NCBI RefSeq assembly: GCF_900626075.1
Contig: NZ_UYZY01000006.1
Coordinates: 62,001 to 126,000 of the forward strand
Direction: 5' to 3'
DNA length: 64,000 nt
From: Clostridium transplantifaecale
GTDB taxonomy: Bacteria; Bacillota; Clostridia; Lachnospirales; Lachnospiraceae
Position 1 is the stretch's first letter, and each line of letters starts with the position of its first letter. The notes under the pieces were generated by a model that did not search any database, was not told the origin of the DNA, and saw only the letters and a program-made list of their open reading frames with translations. Shown piece after piece: positions 27,017-35,447 of this stretch. A program made the translations under genes and the position numbers.

Positions 27017-28411
27017 TTACTGTTTTTCTGCTAAAACCGGTTTGACAAACTCTCCCCAGCCCGCCGCACTTTCATCCACAACTCCGTTCTCCATCACCAC
27101 GCGGCCGCGGACCACCGTATAATCCACAGAGCAGCCGAGCTTCCAGTTCTCGTATACTTTAGAGATGTCCTTTGCCTGGGAATAGCTGTCTTTTGCATGG
27201 CAAATCACCTCATGGTTTAAATCGATAACGGCCAGGTCACCGTCTGCTCCGGCAGAGATCGTTCCCTTCTGCGGGAACAGATTGAAACATTTAGCAGGAT
27301 TGACGCAGCAGAGTTCCACGACTCTTTCCAGGCTCAGGCGGCCTTTCTTTGCCTCTGTCACCATCAGCGGCAGGCGCAGATCAATTCCCGGGAATCCGGA
27401 CGGAGCCACAAAGATGTCTTTATTTCCTGTCTCCTTCTCCGATACGAGGAACGGGCTGTGATCGCTTCCGATAAAGTCAACGGTGCCGTCCAGCACATAA
27501 TCCCACAGTTTCTCCACTTCTTCTTTTTTCCTCAGTGCAGGGTTGCATTTTGCATAGGGGCCGTATTTTTCAACATAACTCTCATCTAAGAGCAGATAGT
27601 GAGGACAGGTCTCCACATAAACCTTCTGTCCCTCCGCCTTAGCCTGTTTTGCCAGTTCCATTGCACCGCAGGTGGAAACATGAACCAGTTCCACAGGGCA
27701 GCCCACTTCCTTACTGAAACGCAGCATTTTGGCAATAGCCTCAATTTCTACAATCGGAGGACGTGACTCACAGTGGGCCAGGTAATCCACTCGTCCCTCC
27801 GCTCTCAGGCGTTTAATATTTCCGCTCACAAGCTCATTATCCTCCGCATGGGCAGCCAGCGTCAGACCTGTTTTTTTCACCTCTTCCAGAGCCCGCATCA
27901 ACTGTGCATTATTGGCGCTTGTCAGGCCCTTAAATTCGGCATCACGCCCCTCGGGCGCCTCGTGAAGAAATGTTTTATAAGCCACAACGCCCTCGTGGGA
28001 TAATGGTTCGATCTCTTCCGGGAACTCTCCGCCCGCCGCGCCGAAAAAGCTGAAATCCACGCAGCTTCCCTTTTTGCAGAGATCCACTCTGCTGTGCAGA
28101 ATTTCGGCATTATACTGGGGCGGGATCGAGATGGGGTGCTCAAAGAATGTGGTACAGCCGCCTGCTGCCGCCGCGCGGGTCCCCACCCTGAATGTTTCCC
28201 TCTCCGCATGCCCCGGATCCCGGTAATGTACATGGGTGTCAATACCTCCCGGCAGCACATGTTTATCCGCCGCGTCTATGGTGCGCACACTCTCCGGCAG
28301 ACAGCCCGGCTCCGCTACCATGGCAATTTTTCCATCCTTAATTCCTATATCCGCTCTTCTGAATCCACCCTCGATGAAGGCAAGACCGTTAATTACTGCA
28401 AGATCCAACAT
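27017..28411 (-). CDS. Cyclic amidohydrolase (dihydroorotase/allantoinase/hydantoinase family)
   Basis: 464 residues from 28411, preceded by AAAGGAGG; the longer frame is rejected. Opens the ring of a cyclic amide such as dihydroorotate, allantoin or a 5-substituted hydantoin. The metal motif is DTHVHYRDPGH near 60-70; the carboxylated-lysine position is in VAYKTFLHE near 149-157; late ligands are in LAAHAED, LVHVSTCGAMEL and FIGSDHSPF. PyrC-type dihydroorotases of pyrimidine synthesis share this layout, but the neighbours (racemase, carbamoylase, TRAP transporter) point to catabolism. The exact substrate cannot be read from sequence. Confidence 0.85.
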   Translation of the reverse strand: MLDLAVINGLAFIEGGFRRADIGIKDGKIAMVAEPGCLPESVRTIDAADKHVLPGGIDTHVHYRDPGHAERETFRVGTRAAAAGGCTTFFEHPISIPPQYNAEILHSRVDLCKKGSCVDFSFFGAAGGEFPEEIEPLSHEGVVAYKTFLHEAPEGRDAEFKGLTSANNAQLMRALEEVKKTGLTLAAHAEDNELVSGNIKRLRAEGRVDYLAHCESRPPIVEIEAIAKMLRFSKEVGCPVELVHVSTCGAMELAKQAKAEGQKVYVETCPHYLLLDESYVEKYGPYAKCNPALRKKEEVEKLWDYVLDGTVDFIGSDHSPFLVSEKETGNKDIFVAPSGFPGIDLRLPLMVTEAKKGRLSLERVVELCCVNPAKCFNLFPQKGTISAGADGDLAVIDLNHEVICHAKDSYSQAKDISKVYENWKLGCSVDYTVVRGRVVMENGVVDESAAGWGEFVKPVLAEKQ

Positions 28412-28477
28412 GATTATATCCTCCTTTAAACAGCACGTCCAAACAGCACGCCGGCCATCGTTCACAGTTTATGATTT

Positions 28478-29116
28478 TTAATACTTCTCTTTACAGATGC
28501 GGTAATGTACCAGTCCGGAGGCCACGATTAAAGCGCAGGCCACCCCGTCCAGTACCGGTATCCCAAGTTCCCGTTCGATATAGCCGTCTGCTCCCGTATA
28601 GTTGGCACAGCCGAGCACAATCACATCCACACAGAACTCAGAAAGCGCTTCCCTGGCCGCTTTTAATAAATCCTCATTGCTGCCGCTCTCTGTGACCTTG
28701 ATCGTCCTTAACAGATCGTCACAACGGTATTTATGAGCCAGGGTAATCTTTTTGGAAATGGAATTCGGCGACGGTGAAATAACCGCATATCCGTTTCCCA
28801 TGGACGCCGCCATCTTGAGAGACGCCTCCGCAATTCCCACCACCGGCTTTCCTGCAATCTCCCTGACCAGATCCAGATTGGGATCCGAGTGGCAGGCCAC
28901 AATATAGGCATCGTAGTAATCACCGGCAGAACGGACAAGTTCTATCATCTCCGCCCCGGAGACAGCCTGCTCCTCATAGGAACACACCAGTTTCGGGGCC
29001 TTTGTCATATGCCTCACTTCCACCTCCACACCGGGAAGTGCAAGATTCTCAGCTTTTTTTGCCATCATTTCGTCGGTATGTTCATCGCTGTTCGGGTTAA
29101 TGATCAGAATTCTCAT
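28478..29116 (-). CDS. Asp/Glu/hydantoin racemase family protein
   Basis: 212 residues. Racemases of this family use two cysteines; candidates here are C76 in YIVACHSDPNL and C179 in VIVLGCANYTGA, each in its conserved setting. The start MRILIINPNSDEHTDEMM is typical of hydantoin/allantoin racemases (HyuE/HpxA). The ATG at 29116 overlaps the stop of dctP (ATGA). It would interconvert the enantiomers of a hydantoin or allantoin so that a stereospecific ring-opening enzyme, encoded 66 bases downstream, can use both. Confidence 0.85.
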   Translation of the reverse strand: MRILIINPNSDEHTDEMMAKKAENLALPGVEVEVRHMTKAPKLVCSYEEQAVSGAEMIELVRSAGDYYDAYIVACHSDPNLDLVREIAGKPVVGIAEASLKMAASMGNGYAVISPSPNSISKKITLAHKYRCDDLLRTIKVTESGSNEDLLKAAREALSEFCVDVIVLGCANYTGADGYIERELGIPVLDGVACALIVASGLVHYRICKEKY

Positions 29117-30165
29117 TTTGTATATGCCTCCCATACATCAGGGGAAACCTTTGCTTTGACGCTGTCCCATTCAGGCGCCACGGCTTCCTTGAATGCCGCC
29201 CTCTGTTCATCGCTAAGATCCACAATCGTGCAGCCATAATCCTCAATCTCCTTGGTCCAGGCAGCTTCATTGTCGAGCGCATAGCTTGTGGCAGCCTCAC
29301 AGGCAGCAGTAATAGCCTCATCCAGAACCTTCTTATTTTCATCCGACAGACTGTCGTAGAAGCTCTGGCTTACCAGCCACTGCTGTGTCTGCTGAAGATG
29401 GTTCGTCTTTGTGATATGCGTCTGCTGCTCGTAGAATTTCTGGGAATAAATCAGTTCAATCGGGTTCTCCTGCGCGTCTATGGTTTTCTGCTGCAGGGCC
29501 GTATAAAGCTCGCTGAAGGAAAACGGAGTCGGAGTTGCACCCATGCACTGCCATCCCTCAATATGAAGATCATTCTGCATAACCCTGAATGTCAGACCCT
29601 TCAAATCGGCGGGGCTGGTGATTGGTTTATTCGCCGTAGCCACACGGAAGCCGTGGACACTGTAACCGCCCAGCCAGAAACCTGCTGCGGAATACTTCTC
29701 ACGCATCACATTCAGGAAGTTTTCATCCTCCATATATTTTTTCTTCACGTCGTCAATATTGTTAAAATTATAGAAAAGGTCATAGATAACGCCGTCGTCC
29801 ACATAGTTAACAATAATGGAATTGGCAAGGCACATCTCCAAATTTCCGCTCTGCACCATCTGGCACAGCTCGTCATCATTTCCCATGGAATTATTCGGAT
29901 AAATATTGACTGCAAAAGCTCCGCCTGAATTTTTCTCCAGATAATCCTTAAGCGCCAGACAGCCTACCTGCTGGGCCGTACTCTCGGCGCCGCCGTGGCC
30001 AATGTTGATCGTAATTGCCTCTCCGCCGGAAGCCGCCTTCTGTGTTTCGGCAGTCTGCCCCGAATTACCCGATTCGGCGGGTTTTGCCGCACCTGCAGAA
30101 CCTCCGCAGGCAGCCAGCGTCAGAGAAGTGACAACAGCCAGAACAGACATTAAACGTTTTTTCAT
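29113..30165 (-). CDS. dctP: TRAP transporter substrate-binding lipoprotein DctP
   Basis: 350 residues from 30165, after TTAAGGAGG. The signal peptide ends in a lipobox LAAC (cysteine about residue 20), followed by a Gly/Ser/Ala linker, so the protein is lipid-anchored outside the membrane. The body has the DctP features GLTFRVMQNDLHIEGWQCMG and QENPIELIYS; the Arg of LTFRV usually binds a carboxylate, which suggests an acidic substrate. It is followed in the operon by the racemase with a 4-base overlap and preceded by the permease subunits. Confidence 0.9.
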   Translation of the reverse strand: MKKRLMSVLAVVTSLTLAACGGSAGAAKPAESGNSGQTAETQKAASGGEAITINIGHGGAESTAQQVGCLALKDYLEKNSGGAFAVNIYPNNSMGNDDELCQMVQSGNLEMCLANSIIVNYVDDGVIYDLFYNFNNIDDVKKKYMEDENFLNVMREKYSAAGFWLGGYSVHGFRVATANKPITSPADLKGLTFRVMQNDLHIEGWQCMGATPTPFSFSELYTALQQKTIDAQENPIELIYSQKFYEQQTHITKTNHLQQTQQWLVSQSFYDSLSDENKKVLDEAITAACEAATSYALDNEAAWTKEIEDYGCTIVDLSDEQRAAFKEAVAPEWDSVKAKVSPDVWEAYTK

Positions 30166-30237
30166 TACTTCCTCCTTAATTGTGAAGGCAGTGCAGCAAC
30201 AGGGCACTGCCGTTTTTATGTTCATAAACTGCATTTA

Positions 30238-31536
30238 TCATCCCAGTAAATTCGGTAAAAACATCGTAATCTGCGGAATGTAGGTGATCAGCATCAAAGC
30301 AAACAGGAACATTACAATAAACGGTATTGCATGTTTTGCAATCCTCGTAATCGGAATCTGGGTGAGGGAGTTTGCCACAAACAGGTTGGTGCCGATAGGC
30401 GGTGTCACGAATCCAATGGCCAGATTGACCGTCATAAGTACGCCAAAATGAATGGGATCCACACCGTACTGCTGCACAATCGGCAGCATAATCGGAGCCA
30501 GAATCAAAATACAGGGAACCGTATCCATAACCATACCCGCAAAGAGCAGGAACAGATTAATGACCAAAAGTACCACAATCTTACTCTGTACATGCCCAAC
30601 CACATAAGCGGCCAGCATCTGCGGAAGGTTCAAAATCGTGAGCACACGGCCGAATACAATGCAGATGGACAAAATAAGCATAACCGGTGTCGCCGTCCGG
30701 GCCGTATCAATAAGGCAGCCCGCCAGTTTCTTCAGGTTTATGGCACGGTAAGCCACAACGCCGATAAGCAGGGCATATACCACCGACACGCACGCCGCCT
30801 CAGTGGGACTGACAATGCCGCCATAGATTCCGCCCAGGATGATGACCGGAGCAAGCAGAGCGAAGAAGCTCTCCTTAAAAATATGACCAAATCCTTTTTC
30901 CCTCAATTTTTTTGTATTCCCGGCAATCTGGAGGCTGCTGTTGTCACGGCGCATAAAATAGTAAACAATGTAGGCAATCAGGCACAAGGCAATCAGAATT
31001 CCGGGTGCAAAGCCCGCAATAAACAAATCACCGATAGATGCGCCGGTAGCCAGTCCGTATGTAATAAATGGGATACTGGGCGGTATAATTACTCCCAGGC
31101 CTCCCGCCACCGCGATCATGGCTGTAACAAAATCACGTTCATACCCGAGCTTCGTCAGAAGCGGGATGCACATCGTTCCAATCGCCGCCACCGTAGCCGG
31201 ACCGGAACCACAGATGGCTCCGTAAAACAGGCAGGTAACTACGACCGCAATAGGCAGTCCGGCAGGAATATTTCCAAAGAAGTAGGAAAAAAAGTCAAAC
31301 AGCCGGTTGGACATACCGCTTTCCGCCATAATGCTGGATGAGAGCATAAAAAGCGGAATTGCCAGCAGTACATACGAATCCATCCCGTTTACCATCGTCT
31401 TAAAGAAATACTCGGCATCACAGGTAAAAGCCGGATTCATCAGATGAACCGACAGGGTCGCCCATCCCACGCTGAATGCAATTGGAATTCCAAGTACCAG
31501 AAAAAGGATAAAAATAATAAACATGACGCCAATCAT
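30238..31536 (-). CDS. dctM: TRAP transporter large permease DctM
   Basis: 432 residues with about twelve hydrophobic segments; the main Na+-coupled transport subunit. Family marks include FGNIPAGLPIAVVVTCLFYGAICGSGPATVAAIG near 90-122 and VTPPIGTNLFVANSL near 375-390. The start overlaps the end of dctQ by 4 bases. With DctP and DctQ it forms a complete three-part TRAP importer. Confidence 0.95.
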   Translation of the reverse strand: MIGVMFIIFILFLVLGIPIAFSVGWATLSVHLMNPAFTCDAEYFFKTMVNGMDSYVLLAIPLFMLSSSIMAESGMSNRLFDFFSYFFGNIPAGLPIAVVVTCLFYGAICGSGPATVAAIGTMCIPLLTKLGYERDFVTAMIAVAGGLGVIIPPSIPFITYGLATGASIGDLFIAGFAPGILIALCLIAYIVYYFMRRDNSSLQIAGNTKKLREKGFGHIFKESFFALLAPVIILGGIYGGIVSPTEAACVSVVYALLIGVVAYRAINLKKLAGCLIDTARTATPVMLILSICIVFGRVLTILNLPQMLAAYVVGHVQSKIVVLLVINLFLLFAGMVMDTVPCILILAPIMLPIVQQYGVDPIHFGVLMTVNLAIGFVTPPIGTNLFVANSLTQIPITRIAKHAIPFIVMFLFALMLITYIPQITMFLPNLLG

Positions 31537-32045
31537 ACCGCATCCCTCACTTCCTGTTTTGTGCCGCTCTTATCAGCCAGCTTTCTGAAGCGGCCATAAA
31601 ATTTCTGAATGATACGGATCACGCTGATGCAGAGTCCAGCCATCAGCGCGCCGTAGACAAAAACCATCGGAAGATGCAGCCCCGCAGAGGTCTGATGACG
31701 CGCCGCGAGCTGCTGCATGGAGCGGAGTGCGGCCGGAATCAGATAAAATATAAACAGCGCTCCCACCACATCCTGAATCAGGCTGAATACGGGAATCACT
31801 TTAGGGCAAAGCACCTCAATAATATTCACCCTGATATGTGTCCCATTCCGGATCCCATAACTGATGCCCATAAATACAAACCAGATAAACATATACCGGG
31901 TAGCTTCCTCCGACCAAGTAAGCGGAGCCTTCACTACATACCGGAAAAATACATGTGTTGTCATCATCACTACAATCCCACATAAAAAGATTGCCATCAG
32001 CACCTCCTCAAAGTGCTGATCCAGCCAGCGTAACGCTGCTTTCAT
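31533..32045 (-). CDS. dctQ: TRAP transporter small permease DctQ
   Basis: 170 residues with four hydrophobic segments at about 15-35, 50-68, 88-108 and 130-148, as in DctQ. YVVKAPLTWSEEATRYMFIWFVFMG contains the conserved W-SEE-R pattern. It overlaps dctM by 4 bases and follows the aspartate-dehydrogenase-like gene by 30 bases. Confidence 0.93.
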   Translation of the reverse strand: MKAALRWLDQHFEEVLMAIFLCGIVVMMTTHVFFRYVVKAPLTWSEEATRYMFIWFVFMGISYGIRNGTHIRVNIIEVLCPKVIPVFSLIQDVVGALFIFYLIPAALRSMQQLAARHQTSAGLHLPMVFVYGALMAGLCISVIRIIQKFYGRFRKLADKSGTKQEVRDAV

Positions 32046-32075
32046 CGCCTCTCCCCCTCTTCTGTATGAAACTTT

Positions 32076-32825
32076 TTATACAAACCGGAATCCGGTTCCC
32101 CCGAGCACACTCTCCAGGCTTCCGCAGGCAGATAGAGGCACGTATTTTCCGGAAACCCCGCCTTCGGAGAAACTGGAAACTCGGATTGTAAAATCAATCC
32201 CCTGGCCTGCCAGGTGAATCACATGGGTGTTCGTGCTGACCGCCGGGTCTGCCGTAATTTTCGACCAGGTGCGGTCAAAGCCAATGCCTGCAAGAGCAAT
32301 AGCCGCATGGACATTTACATTCTTTGGATAAAGCTCCGTTGCTTTTCTTGTCGGTCCCTCGTAAAGAACGGTCAGTTCCGTATCATCACGGCCCAGGCTC
32401 TTTGGATTTTTAATCGTCTCCACCGTCACTTCCGTGAGCGCCTCACGTCCGTCGAAAATTCCATCCAGTCCAAGAATCGCCCCGTGGGGAAGAAATACAT
32501 TGGTACCGTATTTTTTACTGAGTTCCTCCGCTTTTGCCCTGATTTCGTCGTCCCGGAAAGCCGTCATGGAAAATGGCATAAAACTGCAGCAGGACAGCAC
32601 GTCCTCCAGATTAGCTGCAACCACCTCCGCATTTGCGCACTCTACCACCAGGTCAAGTCCCTCAAACATCTCCTTTTCCAGTTCGGCAGTCACATTAACG
32701 CCGCCCAGCTCTCCCGCCTTTAAAAACGGATCATACACAAATGCGATTTCCACATCCTGTCTCGCCAGCACATGATCAATCATGGCTCTTCCAATCTTTC
32801 CTCCGCCCAAAAACGCAATTTTCAT
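32076..32825 (-). CDS. Aspartate dehydrogenase-like NAD(P) oxidoreductase
   Basis: 249 residues. The N-terminal Rossmann motif FLGGGKIGRAM (5-15) and the C-terminal DUF108-type domain (PKNVNVHAAIALAGIGFDRTWSKI) match L-aspartate dehydrogenase (NadX/AspDH). The enzyme oxidises aspartate to iminosuccinate, which becomes oxaloacetate or feeds NAD synthesis. No nadA or nadC lies nearby, so a catabolic role in the surrounding operon is more likely. If so, aspartate (or a similar amino acid) is probably a product of the ureide pathway. Confidence 0.8.
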   Translation of the reverse strand: MKIAFLGGGKIGRAMIDHVLARQDVEIAFVYDPFLKAGELGGVNVTAELEKEMFEGLDLVVECANAEVVAANLEDVLSCCSFMPFSMTAFRDDEIRAKAEELSKKYGTNVFLPHGAILGLDGIFDGREALTEVTVETIKNPKSLGRDDTELTVLYEGPTRKATELYPKNVNVHAAIALAGIGFDRTWSKITADPAVSTNTHVIHLAGQGIDFTIRVSSFSEGGVSGKYVPLSACGSLESVLGGTGFRFV

Positions 32826-32871
32826 TCCTGTACCTTCCTCCTTTGTCCCTCACACTAAGCTGCTGCCTTTT

Positions 32872-34086
32872 TTAGTTCGCTTTGCGGTATCGCTCCATAA
32901 GTATAAGCAGGCGCTCAATTGCCGCTGCCGCATTTTCCTTATTCTGTGAAAAATTAATCCGGAACTGATGGATATACTGAGGCCCGAATTCCGTGCCCGG
33001 TGTGACAATCACAGAAGCCATCTCACGGGCAATCCTGATAAACTGATGGAGTGAAACATCCAGTTCCGGTATCGTAATAAAGAGGTAACTGCCGCCTTCC
33101 GAAGGTCTGGCATACACACCCGGCGCACCGGAGAGCTTTTCCATAATTGCATCACGTATCTCCTGATGGTTCTTTACCCTGTTTTCCATCCAGCCATCCG
33201 GCTCATTAAACCATGTGGTGAATACCGCCTGGTTGTATCCGCTGCACCTGAGCGCCATAATAGCCTGAAGTTTTTCCATCCTCTCGATAATTTCAGCCGT
33301 TCCGAAAGCCACACCCAGACGGTAACCGCTCAGCGACTCTGTCTTCGACGGCCCCATGATGGTAATAAGATTATCCGGTATCCTCTTCTGTGCACAGAGA
33401 TGTGTGAAAGTAACATCCGAATAAACCTGACGGGAATAAAGTTCATCCACGATCAGTGTAACGCCGTATTCCGCCGCCAACTCCGCAATCCGGCAGATTT
33501 CATCATAGGAATACACACAGCCCACCGGATTATTGGGATTGGAGAAAAGAAAGAGTTTTACTCCATCCTTAAAAGCCGCTTCCAGCGCTTTCAGATCAAT
33601 CCCCGCTCCTTCCTCCCGGTTTTCATAATCCATCAACACAGGCACCAGTTCGCCGTGAAAAAACTCTACCATTTTTCTGTTTGCAAAATAGTCGGGCTCT
33701 ACGATGGCAACCCTGTCGCCCGGCAGGATATTGCTTCCCATTGCCAGAAATAAGGCTCCCTGTGTCCCGGGAGTCAGGATGAGATTCTGCTCCGGATCGA
33801 TTCCGGCTCCTGTAAAGGCCGCCAGACGGGACGCCACATGTTCCAGCACGCTCTTTTTCCCGCGGTACGGCGTATAAGCCTGGACAGCCCCCGCCTTCAC
33901 TCCTTCCGCAAACACCTCAAAGCTTCCCGGTGTCGGCTCATGCGCATCGACATCCCCGTGAGAAAAATCCACCATCGGTCCTGTAAGTTTCTCTCCCCTG
34001 AATTCCAGCGCCGCAGACTTTTGAAGGCTCTCCTGCCCCGGAGCATTGTCAATTCCAAGCTTTTCAAACTTCTCCGCTATTGTCAT
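32872..34086 (-). CDS. Class I/II PLP-dependent aminotransferase
   Basis: 404 residues. Aspartate-aminotransferase fold: LTPGTQGALFLAMGS (cofactor phosphate region), FLFSNPNNPVGCVYS, DELYSRQVYSD and the PLP lysine in MGPSKTESLSGYRLG near 240-250. The C-terminal Arg for substrate carboxylate is likely in FRINFS. The amino donor is unknown; it could deaminate the amino acid released by the carbamoylase, or act like ureidoglycine aminotransferase if the pathway is for allantoin. First structural gene of the operon, 46 bases before the dehydrogenase. Confidence 0.85.
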   Translation of the reverse strand: MTIAEKFEKLGIDNAPGQESLQKSAALEFRGEKLTGPMVDFSHGDVDAHEPTPGSFEVFAEGVKAGAVQAYTPYRGKKSVLEHVASRLAAFTGAGIDPEQNLILTPGTQGALFLAMGSNILPGDRVAIVEPDYFANRKMVEFFHGELVPVLMDYENREEGAGIDLKALEAAFKDGVKLFLFSNPNNPVGCVYSYDEICRIAELAAEYGVTLIVDELYSRQVYSDVTFTHLCAQKRIPDNLITIMGPSKTESLSGYRLGVAFGTAEIIERMEKLQAIMALRCSGYNQAVFTTWFNEPDGWMENRVKNHQEIRDAIMEKLSGAPGVYARPSEGGSYLFITIPELDVSLHQFIRIAREMASVIVTPGTEFGPQYIHQFRINFSQNKENAAAAIERLLILMERYRKAN

Positions 34087-34132
34087 ATCTACCTGTCCTC
34101 CTGATAATTTCGATTAACGTTTCGTTACTCTG

Positions 34133-34168
34133 ATCTTATCATTGGGGTGATATATTGTCCAATAGACA
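34133..34168 (-). promoter_or_regulatory. Promoter and dyad operator for the ureide operon
   Basis: Minus-strand -35 TTGGAC (34157-34162), 18-base spacer, -10 TAAGAT (34133-34138), about 45 bases before the aminotransferase. The dyad TGTC-N5-GACA (34156-34168) overlaps the -35 box, where an activator such as the adjacent LysR protein could bind. Confidence 0.55.
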
Positions 34169-34213
34169 GGGGGACATATACTTATGTCGAAAACGGAATA
34201 GTGGCATCCTCAC

Positions 34214-35185
34214 TTACCCCGGCATCGGACTGTTCTTCAAATATTCGACAAATATTTTCTGCAGCTCGGTACATTCACCGCTGTTATAATAGGCCCTCAG
34301 TTCACGGCTCGTGTCCGGATGGGCAATCTTATAGAAGGTCAGCTCTTCCGACGGTCCCACATAATAGGGGATGCTGGCTCTGATAAACGTGATTCCCGAA
34401 CCTGTCCCCGCAAGATAGTACGCGCTGATAAGCTGATCCATCTCCATCACGATGGTCGGCTCAAATCCGGCATCCCGGCAGATCTTCAGACCGCGCCGGT
34501 GCATATCGTTGCCTCTCTTTAGAAACAGGAAATTCTCTTTTGCAAACACTTCCATTGGCACGCTCGGCAGGTCAGGCGCCAGAAAACGGCCGTTGCAGAT
34601 ATCCCCATAGCAGACGGCCTGCTGCCGGAGTTTTTCATTAATCTCCAATGCACTGGGGACCGCCAGTATAATATTTTCTTTTTTCAGAACGATGGAATTA
34701 AATTTAGACGGCATATTGGGCTCTACCGAGATACCCAAATCCACGATTCCGGCCTGAAGGAATTTTCTCAAATCACTGTCGTTTGTCTCGATCAGCTTGA
34801 TGTTAATTCCAGGATTTTCCAGCCTGAATGCCGCGACCAGCGGCGGAAGAACGTAGGTACAGAAAAAAGACGGGGCGCCGATATTTAAATCGGATTTCCG
34901 ATGGCGGCGCATTTCATTGCAGTATGATTCTATTTCTTCCTGAATCTCCTGCATCTTTCGGAAATATTCCACAAAGACTTCACCTTCCGGCGTCACTTTT
35001 AGCGGTACGGAGCCACGGTCAAAAATCTGTGTTCCCAGATTTCCTTCCACCCGTTTCACAATCTTACTGAGCGCCGGCTGCGTGATATAATACTTTTCCG
35101 CTGCCCGCGAAAAGCTTCGCTCTTCACAGACCGCCAGAATATACAGCATATCCCTTACTTCAACTGGTTCCATTCTGTTCATCAC
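34214..35185 (-). CDS. LysR family transcriptional regulator
   Basis: 323 residues. The N-terminal winged helix (MLYILAVCEERSFSRAAEKYYITQPALSKIVKRVEGNLG) and the effector domain from about residue 95 (LNIGAPSFFCTYVLPPLVAAFRLENPGINI) are typical. It lies directly upstream of, and on the same strand as, the ureide operon and is the likely regulator of it; the effector would be the substrate or an intermediate. LysR genes are usually divergent from their targets, so this parallel arrangement is slightly unusual. Confidence 0.92.
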   Translation of the reverse strand: MMNRMEPVEVRDMLYILAVCEERSFSRAAEKYYITQPALSKIVKRVEGNLGTQIFDRGSVPLKVTPEGEVFVEYFRKMQEIQEEIESYCNEMRRHRKSDLNIGAPSFFCTYVLPPLVAAFRLENPGINIKLIETNDSDLRKFLQAGIVDLGISVEPNMPSKFNSIVLKKENIILAVPSALEINEKLRQQAVCYGDICNGRFLAPDLPSVPMEVFAKENFLFLKRGNDMHRRGLKICRDAGFEPTIVMEMDQLISAYYLAGTGSGITFIRASIPYYVGPSEELTFYKIAHPDTSRELRAYYNSGECTELQKIFVEYLKNSPMPG

Positions 35186-35204
35186 TCCTTTATATTTTGT
35201 ATAA

Positions 35205-35218
35205 GATGATATATCATC
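35205..35218. promoter_or_regulatory. Perfect palindrome upstream of lysR gene
   Basis: GATGATATATCATC is a perfect 14-bp palindrome 20 bases before the LysR start codon, well placed for autoregulation. The binding protein is inferred. Confidence 0.5.
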
Positions 35219-35310
35219 CTTTATGTTAATATTATATCAGATTACAGATCATTGTTCCAATCGAAAGTTCCTCCGTAACATTGACCCGCTCTTAAAATGC
35301 CCGTTTCACA

Positions 35311-35356
35311 TAAAAAGAAAAAAGCCCGTATTTACCCGCAAAGGCAAATATGAGCT
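35311..35356 (-). terminator. Terminator of the ACT-hom unit
   Basis: On the minus strand AGCTCATATTT pairs with AAATACGGGCT (one mismatch, one G-U) and is followed by TTTTTTCTTTTTA. It lies about 90 bases after the hom stop codon. Confidence 0.75.
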
Positions 35357-35447
35357 CTCTCATTTTCAATTCTCACTCTAATCACTGATCTTAAAAATAC
35401 ACTTTCGCGTAACCGGTCTTATGACTGCCCTGCGCACCGGCAGCTCC

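Noticed and set aside
30331..31341. 336-residue frame antisense to dctM
   Set aside because: Asn/Arg/His-rich composition arises from reading a membrane protein gene backwards.
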